Shown one piece after another: positions 7,692-13,628 of a stretch of DNA of 15,509 nucleotides (position 1 is the first letter of the stretch; every line of letters begins with the position of its first letter). Source of the DNA: an uncultured Oscillospiraceae bacterium. GTDB taxonomy: Bacteria > Bacillota > Clostridia > Oscillospirales > Ruminococcaceae. The notes beneath the pieces were generated by a model. It was not told the origin of the DNA and ran no database searches. It saw nothing but the letters and a program-made list of their open reading frames with translations. The stretch is from contig USBC01000026.1 in NCBI GenBank assembly GCA_900552845.1, positions 1 to 15,509 of the forward strand, written 5' to 3'. Made by a program: the position numbers and the translations under genes.

Positions 7692-7720
7692 TTTACAAAT
7701 GCGAACATTTGTGCTACAAT
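7692..7720 (+). promoter_or_regulatory. Predicted promoter of rmuC
   Basis: TTTACA (7692-7697) and TACAAT (7715-7720) are 17 bases apart. Transcription would start around 7727, about 45 bases before the rmuC start. Candidate LexA boxes overlap the spacer and the start point. Confidence 0.65.
7703..7714. promoter_or_regulatory. Imperfect LexA-like (SOS) box
   Basis: GAACATTTGTGC matches the Gram-positive LexA core GAAC-N4-GTTC at 7 of 8 defined positions and sits between the -35 and -10 elements. The overlapping perfect inverted repeat CAAATG (7696-7701) / CATTTG (7706-7711) is an alternative reading of the same operator region. Confidence 0.4.
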
Positions 7721-7725
7721 ATAAA

Positions 7726-7737
7726 GAACTAAAGTTC
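7726..7737. promoter_or_regulatory. LexA-like (SOS) box at the rmuC start point
   Basis: GAACTAAAGTTC is an exact match to the GAAC-N4-GTTC core of the Firmicutes LexA/DinR box. It starts 5 bases after the -10 element and 23 bases (about two helical turns) after the imperfect box at 7703. A repressor bound here would block rmuC transcription. The neighbouring gene is a DNA-recombination protein, which fits SOS control. Confidence 0.55.
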
Positions 7738-7771
7738 GCGCGAGCGATAACAAAAGGGGAGAAAAGAAACC

Positions 7772-9034
7772 ATGTCACCGCAGACCATTGGCTATATTAT
7801 GATAGGCGCTGCAGCTATCATTATTGTCTTGCTGTGCTGCCTGCCTGCCCGCTGCAAAAAAATAAATGAAACAGGGCTTTCTGCTGAGATTTCACGCCTC
7901 CAAAGTGAGCTGGAGCATTCGATTCAGCGAGATATTCTTGCTCTTGGCAAGTATCTGATGGAAAACCAGCAAACCCAATCCCAAGCCGAAAGCCGCACCC
8001 TCATGGCGCAGCTTGAGACCTTTTCACGGCAGTCCTCTCATGCGCTTGAGGGCGTGCGTGCGACGATGGAACGACAACTCACCGCGATTCGTCAGGATAA
8101 CAACACCAAGCTGGACGAGATGCGCCGAACCGTTGATGAAAAGCTGCAAAAGACTCTCAATGACCGCATGACTGAATCCTTCCGGCTGGTGAATGACCGG
8201 CTGGAGCAGGTCTATCGCGGTTTGGGAGAGATGCAGTCCCTTGCGCAGGGGGTCGGCGACCTAAAAAAGGTACTCAGTAATGTGAAAACACGCGGGATAC
8301 TGGGCGAAGTCCAACTCGGCGCAATTCTGGAGGATATTTTGACTCCGGAGCAGTATGGTAAAAATGTGGCGACTGTGCCCGGCAGCCGAAATGTTGTGGA
8401 ATATGCCGTCAAGCTGCCGGTGGAGGACGGTAGCTTTGTTTGGCTGCCCATCGATGCGAAATTCCCCGGTGACAGCTACGCCGCTCTGCGCGACGCCTAT
8501 GATGCCGGCGATCCTGTCGCCATTCAGTCTGCGGTACGGCAGCTTCTGCTTACGGTGCGCATGGAAGCCAAAGATATTCGGGAAAAATACATTAACCCAC
8601 CTAACACCACCGAATTCGGCATCTTGTTTTTGCCGTTTGAGGGATTGTACGCTGAGGTAGTCAGCCGTGGCATGGTGGAAATCCTTCAGCGGGAATATCG
8701 GGTTAATATTGCCGGCCCCAGCACGATGGCAGCCCTGCTCAATTCTCTGCAAATGAGCTTCAGAACCATTGCCATTCAGCGGCGCAGCGGAGAGGTCTGG
8801 AATATCCTCGGTGCGGTAAAGACCGAGTTTGATAAATTTGCCGATGCCCTTGCCATGACCCAGAACCGTCTGGAGCAGGCGAGCAGCGAGTTGGATCGGC
8901 TGGTCGGTGTTCGCACACGGCAGATCCAGCGAAAGCTGCGGGGTGTTTCCAGCCTTCCACAGGAGCAGTCCACCCTTATTTTCCCGGAGGACGAGCCGTT
9001 CCCCGCGGAGGACGAGCAGGAGCAGGGAAGCTAA
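7772..9034 (+). CDS. rmuC: DNA recombination protein RmuC
   Basis: This is a 420-residue RmuC-family protein. Residues 6-24 form a single N-terminal membrane helix. About 35-170 are charged, glutamine-rich and predicted coiled coil. The conserved RmuC domain covers about 135-390, with VKTRGILGEVQLGAILEDIL (171-190), LPIDAKFPGDSY (225-236) and the LFLPFEGLYAEV region. E. coli RmuC limits DNA inversions at short repeats; the domain has a restriction-endonuclease-like fold, so it probably acts on DNA ends or intermediates. The C-terminal tail is acidic (EDEPFPAEDEQEQ). AAAAGGGGAG (7753-7762 region) precedes ATG 7772. The gene is monocistronic, between the pot terminator and the promoter of the next unit. 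LexA-like boxes over its promoter suggest DNA-damage control. Confidence 0.92.
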   Translation: MSPQTIGYIMIGAAAIIIVLLCCLPARCKKINETGLSAEISRLQSELEHSIQRDILALGKYLMENQQTQSQAESRTLMAQLETFSRQSSHALEGVRATMERQLTAIRQDNNTKLDEMRRTVDEKLQKTLNDRMTESFRLVNDRLEQVYRGLGEMQSLAQGVGDLKKVLSNVKTRGILGEVQLGAILEDILTPEQYGKNVATVPGSRNVVEYAVKLPVEDGSFVWLPIDAKFPGDSYAALRDAYDAGDPVAIQSAVRQLLLTVRMEAKDIREKYINPPNTTEFGILFLPFEGLYAEVVSRGMVEILQREYRVNIAGPSTMAALLNSLQMSFRTIAIQRRSGEVWNILGAVKTEFDKFADALAMTQNRLEQASSELDRLVGVRTRQIQRKLRGVSSLPQEQSTLIFPEDEPFPAEDEQEQGS

Positions 9035-9070
9035 GTCCCGTTTGGTAAGTCGGGTTCCCACTATCCATTT
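9025..9070 (+). terminator. Weak terminator candidate at the end of rmuC
   Basis: CCCG (9037-9040) pairs with CGGG (9051-9054) and GGGAA (9025-9029) with TTCCC (9055-9059), separated by a 7-base bulge, followed by ATTTTTC near 9067. The helix is imperfect and starts inside the rmuC coding end, so this is tentative. Confidence 0.25.
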
Positions 9071-9130
9071 TTCTGCAGCCGTACCGCCGGCGAAAGGGGC
9101 AAAAGCTATATTCCGACGGGAAGAAAGTGC

Positions 9131-9159
9131 TTGCATCGACTTTCTCGATGTGTTATACT
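9131..9159 (+). promoter_or_regulatory. Promoter of the 26-codon ORF and ABC exporter unit
   Basis: TTGCAT (9131-9136) and TATACT (9154-9159) are separated by exactly 17 bases. The start point would be near 9166, about 32 bases before the small ORF. I found no second good promoter between the terminator at 9310-9340 and the first ABC gene, so the exporter probably depends on this one. Confidence 0.7.
9134..9150. promoter_or_regulatory. Dyad operator candidate between -35 and -10
   Basis: CATCGA (9134-9139) and TCGATG (9145-9150) form a perfect 6-bp inverted repeat with a 5-base centre, filling most of the promoter spacer. A second dyad, TTTCG (9162-9166) with CGAAA (9171-9175), lies at the predicted start point. 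Both look like binding sites for a dimeric repressor. No regulator gene is present in the window. Confidence 0.45.
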
Positions 9160-9197
9160 CATTTCGATGCCGAAAATGAAAGAAAGGAGCTGCTGAA

Positions 9198-9278
9198 ATG
9201 TTTTTTTTGCACAACAACAAGATGAACAAGTTCCGTGGTGGAATGAATCGAATACCTGTACAGCAGCTCTCTCTGTAA
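9198..9278 (+). CDS. 26-codon small ORF, candidate leader peptide of the ABC exporter
   Basis: An ATG at 9198 opens a 26-codon frame ending in TAA at 9276-9278. AAAGGAG (9183-9189) lies 8 bases upstream, one of the best ribosome binding sites in the window, and a 17-base-spaced promoter ends 39 bases before the start. The peptide begins MFFLHNNKMNKF and ends PVQQLSL; it is basic and not clearly a signal or membrane peptide. An intrinsic terminator begins 32 bases after its stop, and a heterodimeric ABC exporter follows. In B. subtilis the short bmrB ORF precedes the similar exporter bmrCD and controls it by ribosome-mediated attenuation. I infer a similar leader role; sequence similarity to BmrB is not claimed. 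An independent small protein is the alternative. Confidence 0.6.
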   Translation: MFFLHNNKMNKFRGGMNRIPVQQLSL

Positions 9279-9309
9279 AACCGCCTGAACCAAGGTGTCA
9301 TTACGTTTC

Positions 9310-9340
9310 GCCGGGAGTGTTGTCACTCTCGGCATTTTTG
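9310..9340 (+). terminator. Intrinsic terminator between the small ORF and ABC gene 1
   Basis: GCCGGGAGTG (9310-9319) pairs with CACTCTCGGC (9324-9333) over 10 bp with one G-U pair and a TTGT loop, followed by ATTTTTG. It stands 57 bases before the ABC start, with no promoter after it, so it would act as an attenuator for the exporter genes. Confidence 0.8.
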
Positions 9341-9396
9341 CGCCTTTTTTCGGTGAGCGGGGAGAGAGCTGAACCCCTTAAACCAATGGAGAACTT

Positions 9397-11130
9397 ATGA
9401 AACGAATTTTACCATATCTTAAGCCCTATCGGGGGAAAATGCTGCTGGGAATGCTGTTGATCGCCGTTTCCAGCATTTGCTCGCTACTGCTGCCCACCAT
9501 TATGAGCGATATCCTGGACGGCGGCATTTACCCCTCCGACTGGGACTATATCCTGCGCTGCTGCGGTAAAATGCTGTTAGTCACCGTCATTTCATTGGGG
9601 TCGGTGACAGCAGGTACCTGGTGCCGTACCCATGTGGTCGCCGGCTTCTGTGCCGATCTGCGCGCAATGGTCTTTCGCAGGGTCAACGCCCTCACCTTCG
9701 AGGAAGTCAGCCGCATCGGCACCTCGGCGCTGCTTACCCGCTCTACCCACGATGTCGGAACGTTGGCGTGGGTCGCCGATATGCTTTCCAGCAACATTAT
9801 TACCATTCCGGTGCTGTTTTTCGGTGGCGTGGCGCTGGCATTTTCCATGGATAGCACGCTGGCGCTGATCATTCTGCTGGCAATGCCGGTGATCACTTTG
9901 ATGGTGCTCGCCATCGGCAGGAGAGTAGAGCCTCTGTGGAAGATCAGCGACCGGTTCTGTGATAAACAGAATGACCTTGTGCGGGAACGGCTGCACGGGA
10001 TCCGGGTCATTCGTGCATTTAACCGCGAGGAACAGGAGCAGAACCGCATTGCCGAGGCGACCCGCGTGATGGCGGATCATATTATCGAAGCGAATACCAA
10101 GATGGGATTGGTTGCGCCCATCGCCATTGCCCTGATGAATTTAGTGGCGGTTGCGGTGCTGTATTTCGGCGGCAGCAGAATGCAAAGCGGTATTTCCGGA
10201 GCGTCTGCCGGCGATATCTTTGCTATGGTACAGTATGTGGCGCTGGTGATGAACGGGATTGTGATGGCTGCGTTTGCCTTGGTGATGTATCCCCACGCCA
10301 AGGTCGCCGCGGATCGCATTGGCGAGGTCATGGACGCTGATATGATGACCGAGACCACCAAGGAGAATATGGCGGAGGATATTACCTTTGCCGGAGATAT
10401 CCGCATGGAGAATGTGACCTTCCGCTATGAGGACGCCGATGCTGCGGCGGTGAGCGATATTTCGCTGCACATTGCAGCAGGGCAGAAGATTGCCGTGATC
10501 GGTGGCACCGGCAGCGGTAAATCCACGCTGGTGCAGCTGCTGATGGCGTTCCGCCTGCCTACCGAGGGGAAAATCTATTTTGACGGTCGGGACGCTGCTA
10601 CCCTCAGCCGCCGCACCATTCGGCAGAATATCAGCTGTGTTTTGCAGCGTGCCGGTATTTACAGCGGTACCATTCGGGAAAATATTGCCATGGGTAAACC
10701 CGGCGCCTCCGATGAGGAGATCATGGAGGCTGCCGAGGCGGCACAGATGGCGGATTATATCAAGGCGCAGCCCGACGGACTGGATCACCGGCTGGAGCAG
10801 GCAGGCAAGAACCTTTCCGGTGGACAGAAGCAGCGGGTCAGCATAGCCCGTGCCATCTTGAAAAATGCGCCGATCTATCTTTTTGACGACAGCTTTTCGG
10901 CACTTGACTTTATGACCGAGGCGAAGCTGCGGCGGGCGCTTGCCGAAAAAGCGGCGGGCAGGACACAGATCGTGGTGACGCAGCGAGTGACCAGCGCAAT
11001 GAACAGTGACCGGATCTATGTGATGGACGGCGGGCGGCTGGTGGGCGCAGGTACTCATAACGAGTTGTTGGAGCATTGTGAGGTCTACCGCGAGATTTAT
11101 CTTTCTCAGACGGGAGGTGAGCGCCGATGA
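9397..11130 (+). CDS. ABC exporter half-transporter, degenerate-site subunit
   Basis: This 577-residue protein fuses an N-terminal exporter membrane domain (six helices, about 10-300) to a C-terminal ATPase domain (about 333-570). Walker A GGTGSGKST is at 369-377, the Q-loop at Gln417 and the signature LSGGQKQR at 473-480. The catalytic site is non-standard: the Walker B end is FDD, with Asp498 where the catalytic glutamate belongs, and the switch-histidine position is Gln529 (TQR). Both changes are known from the degenerate subunit of heterodimeric exporters such as TM287/288 and BmrCD. The gene overlaps its partner by ATGA at 11127-11130. GGAG (9388-9391) precedes ATG 9397 by 5 bases. The likely role is drug or lipid export; the substrate cannot be read from the sequence. 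Confidence 0.92.
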   Translation: MKRILPYLKPYRGKMLLGMLLIAVSSICSLLLPTIMSDILDGGIYPSDWDYILRCCGKMLLVTVISLGSVTAGTWCRTHVVAGFCADLRAMVFRRVNALTFEEVSRIGTSALLTRSTHDVGTLAWVADMLSSNIITIPVLFFGGVALAFSMDSTLALIILLAMPVITLMVLAIGRRVEPLWKISDRFCDKQNDLVRERLHGIRVIRAFNREEQEQNRIAEATRVMADHIIEANTKMGLVAPIAIALMNLVAVAVLYFGGSRMQSGISGASAGDIFAMVQYVALVMNGIVMAAFALVMYPHAKVAADRIGEVMDADMMTETTKENMAEDITFAGDIRMENVTFRYEDADAAAVSDISLHIAAGQKIAVIGGTGSGKSTLVQLLMAFRLPTEGKIYFDGRDAATLSRRTIRQNISCVLQRAGIYSGTIRENIAMGKPGASDEEIMEAAEAAQMADYIKAQPDGLDHRLEQAGKNLSGGQKQRVSIARAILKNAPIYLFDDSFSALDFMTEAKLRRALAEKAAGRTQIVVTQRVTSAMNSDRIYVMDGGRLVGAGTHNELLEHCEVYREIYLSQTGGERR

Positions 11131-12914
11131 ACCGTAAAAAGAAACCGACTGAGAATGCAAAAATGAGCACGGGGCAGGTTGTGTGCCGACTGGTGCGGGA
11201 CGCAAAGCCCATTTATGGCTGGCTGCTGCTGGGTGCCCTGCTGGGCGGTGTAGTGGTGGCATGTACCGTTGTGGCCCCCAAGCTGCTGGGACAAGGCGTT
11301 CAGCTTTTGTACGAGGCGTGGTCGGGCGAGCGCCCCACCGAGGGACTGACCGCTGCGCTGCTGCCGATTTGCGGAGTGTTGGCGGGGGTATACCTCCTGA
11401 AAAGTGCTGTGGATATTGGCAAGATGTACCTGATGAACAACGTGGTAAGCAGATACTATACCTGTAATCTGCGCATCAGCATTTCCGATAAGCTGGGACG
11501 GCTGCCCATCAGCTTTATTGATAAGACCCCTGCCGGTCAAATTATCGACCGCATTCAGGAAGACGTTTCCAACATGGGCGGCAGTATCCATAACATTGTG
11601 GATGTGACCATCATGGGCTTTTTGCAGATCGTGGTCATTGCCGTGATGATGCTGCGGGAAAACTGGCGAATGGGACTTGCCGTTCTGCTGCTGATGCCGC
11701 TTTCCATCATCGTTTCCTCCCGCATCTCCGCCGCCTGCGGCACCTATTTCCACCGCATGTTTGAGGAGAGCGGCAAGATGTACTCGGTGGTGGAGGAGAG
11801 CTATGCCAGCTACCAGACCACCAAGGCATATAACTACGAGGACGCTACCATTGCGGCGCATGCCGCAGCAAACGGACGGCAGAAGGGCGCCGAAGCGAAG
11901 GCATTGTTTTTGCAGGGGCTGATCACTCCATGCATCACTGCTGCCAATGCACTGGCGTATATTCTGGTTGCTCTCATCGGCGGCTATCTGACGGTGCAGG
12001 GGACTTTGGGTGTGGGCGCCGTAGTGACGGTGCTGCTGTATTCCCGCCAGTTTTCCGCACCATTGGAGCAGATTGCGGAGGTGCTGGGCTCTGTCCAGCG
12101 AACCTGTGCTGCCGCTCGACGGGTTTATGAGATGCAGGACGCACCGGAGGAGCTGCCCATTGAGGGACACCTGCCCGAGGGAATAAAGGGCGATGTAGAT
12201 TTTCGGAATGTGAACTTCAGCTATGACCCCGAAACGCCCCTTATTCGTGACTTTACCGTAAATGTGAAGCACGGACAAAAGGTGGCGATTGTGGGGCCCA
12301 CCGGTGCGGGCAAGACCACGCTGGTGAACCTTTTGATGCGGTTCTATGATATTCAAAGCGGTCGGATCACGATAGACGGCAACGACATAGCCGCCGTGAG
12401 CCGCGAAGATGTGCGCGGGCTGTTCGGCATGGTATTGCAGGATACCTGGCTGTTTGGCGGGACGGTGGCGGATAATGTTGCCTATGGCAAGCCGGAGGCG
12501 ACCCGTGAGGAGATCATTGTCGCCTGCGACGAGGCATATTGCGACCACTTTATCCGCACGTTGCCACAGGGCTACGACACCATAGTGAGCGAGGACAGCA
12601 TCAATATTTCCGGTGGACAGAAGCAGCTTTTGACCATCGCGAGGGCGCTGCTTGCCAACCGCCGGTTGCTCATTTTGGACGAGGCGACCTCCAATGTGGA
12701 CACCCGTACCGAGATCCTCATTCAGAAGGCGATGGATAAGCTGATGCGCGGACGCACCTGCTTTGTTATTGCGCACCGGCTTTCCACCATTGTGGACGCC
12801 GACCTGATCCTTGTCATCAATGACGGACAGATCGTGGAGACCGGTACTCATGAGGCGCTGCTGGAAAAGCAGGGCTTCTACTACCGGCTGTACACCAGCC
12901 AGTATGCGGTATAA
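11127..12914 (+). CDS. ABC exporter half-transporter, catalytic-site subunit
   Basis: This is the 595-residue partner of the preceding gene. A basic N-terminal tail (MNRKKKPTEN) is followed by six membrane helices (about 30-320) and an ATPase domain (about 355-590). Walker A GPTGAGKTT is at 390-398, Q-loop Gln438, Walker B LLILDE at 514-519 with catalytic Glu519, and the switch histidine at 550 in AHRLST. The signature reads ISGGQKQ (494-500), with Ile for the usual Leu and Leu for the usual Arg after QKQ. It thus supplies the intact Walker B and switch-histidine residues, while its slightly altered signature would face the partner's degenerate site. The gene starts inside the partner's stop (ATGA), with GGAGG about 8 bases upstream, and ends before a strong terminator. 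Confidence 0.93.
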   Translation: MNRKKKPTENAKMSTGQVVCRLVRDAKPIYGWLLLGALLGGVVVACTVVAPKLLGQGVQLLYEAWSGERPTEGLTAALLPICGVLAGVYLLKSAVDIGKMYLMNNVVSRYYTCNLRISISDKLGRLPISFIDKTPAGQIIDRIQEDVSNMGGSIHNIVDVTIMGFLQIVVIAVMMLRENWRMGLAVLLLMPLSIIVSSRISAACGTYFHRMFEESGKMYSVVEESYASYQTTKAYNYEDATIAAHAAANGRQKGAEAKALFLQGLITPCITAANALAYILVALIGGYLTVQGTLGVGAVVTVLLYSRQFSAPLEQIAEVLGSVQRTCAAARRVYEMQDAPEELPIEGHLPEGIKGDVDFRNVNFSYDPETPLIRDFTVNVKHGQKVAIVGPTGAGKTTLVNLLMRFYDIQSGRITIDGNDIAAVSREDVRGLFGMVLQDTWLFGGTVADNVAYGKPEATREEIIVACDEAYCDHFIRTLPQGYDTIVSEDSINISGGQKQLLTIARALLANRRLLILDEATSNVDTRTEILIQKAMDKLMRGRTCFVIAHRLSTIVDADLILVINDGQIVETGTHEALLEKQGFYYRLYTSQYAV

Positions 12915-12921
12915 ATAATAT

Positions 12922-12959
12922 GACCGGCAGCGGCTCCATGCGGGAGCGGGCTGCCGGTC
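12922..12959. terminator. Bidirectional terminator between convergent genes
   Basis: GACCGGCAGC (12922-12931) pairs perfectly with GCTGCCGGTC (12950-12959). Inside it GCTCC (12933-12937) pairs with GGAGC (12943-12947). T-rich sequence follows on the plus strand (TCTTAC, then CTTTT), and ATATTATTTAT follows on the minus strand, so it can serve both the ABC operon and the flavodoxin gene. Confidence 0.75.
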
Positions 12960-12968
12960 TTACAGCTT

Positions 12969-13412
12969 TTACAGGTGTTCGATAAAGTTGCGGGCTTTTT
13001 GCAAGTCAGCCTCGTCCGGGTGTCCCTTTGCCATGCCGCCGATGAGCTTGAAGGGACCGAAGGTGTCATATCCGCGGCAGGAGAATGCGCCGAGAACGGG
13101 ACAGCCCTTTTCCTTCGCAACCTGCCGGATTGCGGAAAAATACTTTTCGGGACAGGATTTGGAGCCGTGGGTGCAGACAAAAAAGACATCTTTCCCCTCC
13201 GGAAGGTACTGCGCAGCGTAGTTTACAACAGTCTCGTGGAACTTGGAATAGTAAATGCCGGAGGCGAAGCCGATACGGTCGTACTGTGGCAGGCGGGCGG
13301 CGATGCGGCTGGTGACATCGATAAGCTCGGCGCCGGAGGCTTCTGCCATCGCCTCCAGGACCTTTAGGGTATTGCCGTGATGGCGGGAATAATAGCAGAT
13401 GGCGGTTTTCAT
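12969..13412 (-). CDS. Flavodoxin-family protein
   Basis: This is a 147-residue single-domain flavodoxin, probably a small FMN-binding electron carrier in the cytoplasm. The N-terminal beta strand and phosphate loop are MKTAICYYSRHHGNTLKV; SRHHGNT stands where the typical S/T-x-T-G-N-T loop binds the FMN phosphate, with the second Thr replaced by His. Later landmarks are DRIGFASGIYYSKFH (45-59) and VFFVCTHGSKS (76-86), strand-loop segments that flank the flavin. The length is normal. On the minus strand AGGAGG lies about 8 bases before the ATG. It has its own promoter (13536-13564) and a GC-rich leader of about 115 bases, and it ends against the ABC terminator. The partner enzyme cannot be identified. 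Confidence 0.88.
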   Translation of the reverse strand: MKTAICYYSRHHGNTLKVLEAMAEASGAELIDVTSRIAARLPQYDRIGFASGIYYSKFHETVVNYAAQYLPEGKDVFFVCTHGSKSCPEKYFSAIRQVAKEKGCPVLGAFSCRGYDTFGPFKLIGGMAKGHPDEADLQKARNFIEHL

Positions 13413-13446
13413 GAGGAGACCTCCTAATAGGAAAAGTAAAATGTGG

Positions 13447-13524
13447 GGTGGGCGCAGCGAAGCGGAGAGAGACTGCCCGCAGCAGGGCGGAGGGTCAGCC
13501 CCGAAAAGCGGAGCCGCGCCCGCC
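13447..13524. repeat. GC-rich structured element in the flavodoxin leader
   Basis: GGTGGGCGC (13447-13455) pairs with GCGCCCGCC (13516-13524) at 8 of 9 positions (9 of 9 with the G-U pair on the plus-strand transcript). Inside are GCCC (13475-13478) with GGGC (13485-13488) and repeated AGCGGAG / GGCGGAG words (13461, 13487 and 13507 regions). Composition is much more GC- and purine-rich than the flanks. It could be a folded leader RNA or a dispersed intergenic repeat; one copy is present in this window. Confidence 0.4.
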
Positions 13525-13535
13525 GTATGACTTCG

Positions 13536-13564
13536 ATTATAGACATTTGGCAGGGCGGACGCAA
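13536..13564 (-). promoter_or_regulatory. Promoter of the flavodoxin gene
   Basis: On the minus strand, TTGCGT (13559-13564) and a consensus TATAAT (13536-13541) are 17 bases apart. Transcription would begin near 13529, about 117 bases before the ATG. Confidence 0.7.
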
Positions 13565-13567
13565 GTG

Positions 13568-13596
13568 TTGCTTTTTTGCTGAAAAAAGGCTATCAT
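13568..13596 (+). promoter_or_regulatory. Promoter of the RlmI-like gene
   Basis: TTGCTT (13568-13573) and TATCAT (13591-13596) are 17 bases apart. The spacer contains a perfect inverted repeat, CTTTTTT (13571-13577) with AAAAAAG (13582-13588). Its -35 lies only 3 bases from the -35 of the divergent flavodoxin promoter. Confidence 0.7.
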
Positions 13597-13628
13597 AAAA
13601 AAAGATTTTTTTCGATCGGAGAGACATT

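Larger units (their letters stand above)
9186..9371 (+). promoter_or_regulatory. ABC exporter leader with mutually exclusive pairing segments
   Basis: Segment X, GGAGCTGCTG (9186-9195, part of the small ORF's ribosome binding site), can pair over 10 bp with CAGCAGCTCT (9261-9270) near the end of that ORF, with one G-U pair. The overlapping segment CAGCTCTCTC (9264-9273) is perfectly complementary to GAGAGAGCTG (9362-9371), just upstream of the first ABC gene. A third option is TACAG (9259-9263) with CTGTA (9273-9277). These cannot all form at once, and the intrinsic terminator at 9310-9340 lies between them. The layout fits ribosome-position-dependent attenuation. The gap 9035-9130 shows nothing else clear. 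Confidence 0.45.

Noticed and set aside
11106..12851. A long open frame on the minus strand, opposite the second ABC gene (581 codons).
   Set aside because: The plus-strand frame has all ABC motifs. The minus-strand product is His/Gln-rich with no recognisable domain, which is what codon bias on the other strand produces. Similar antisense frames lie opposite potD, rmuC and RlmI.
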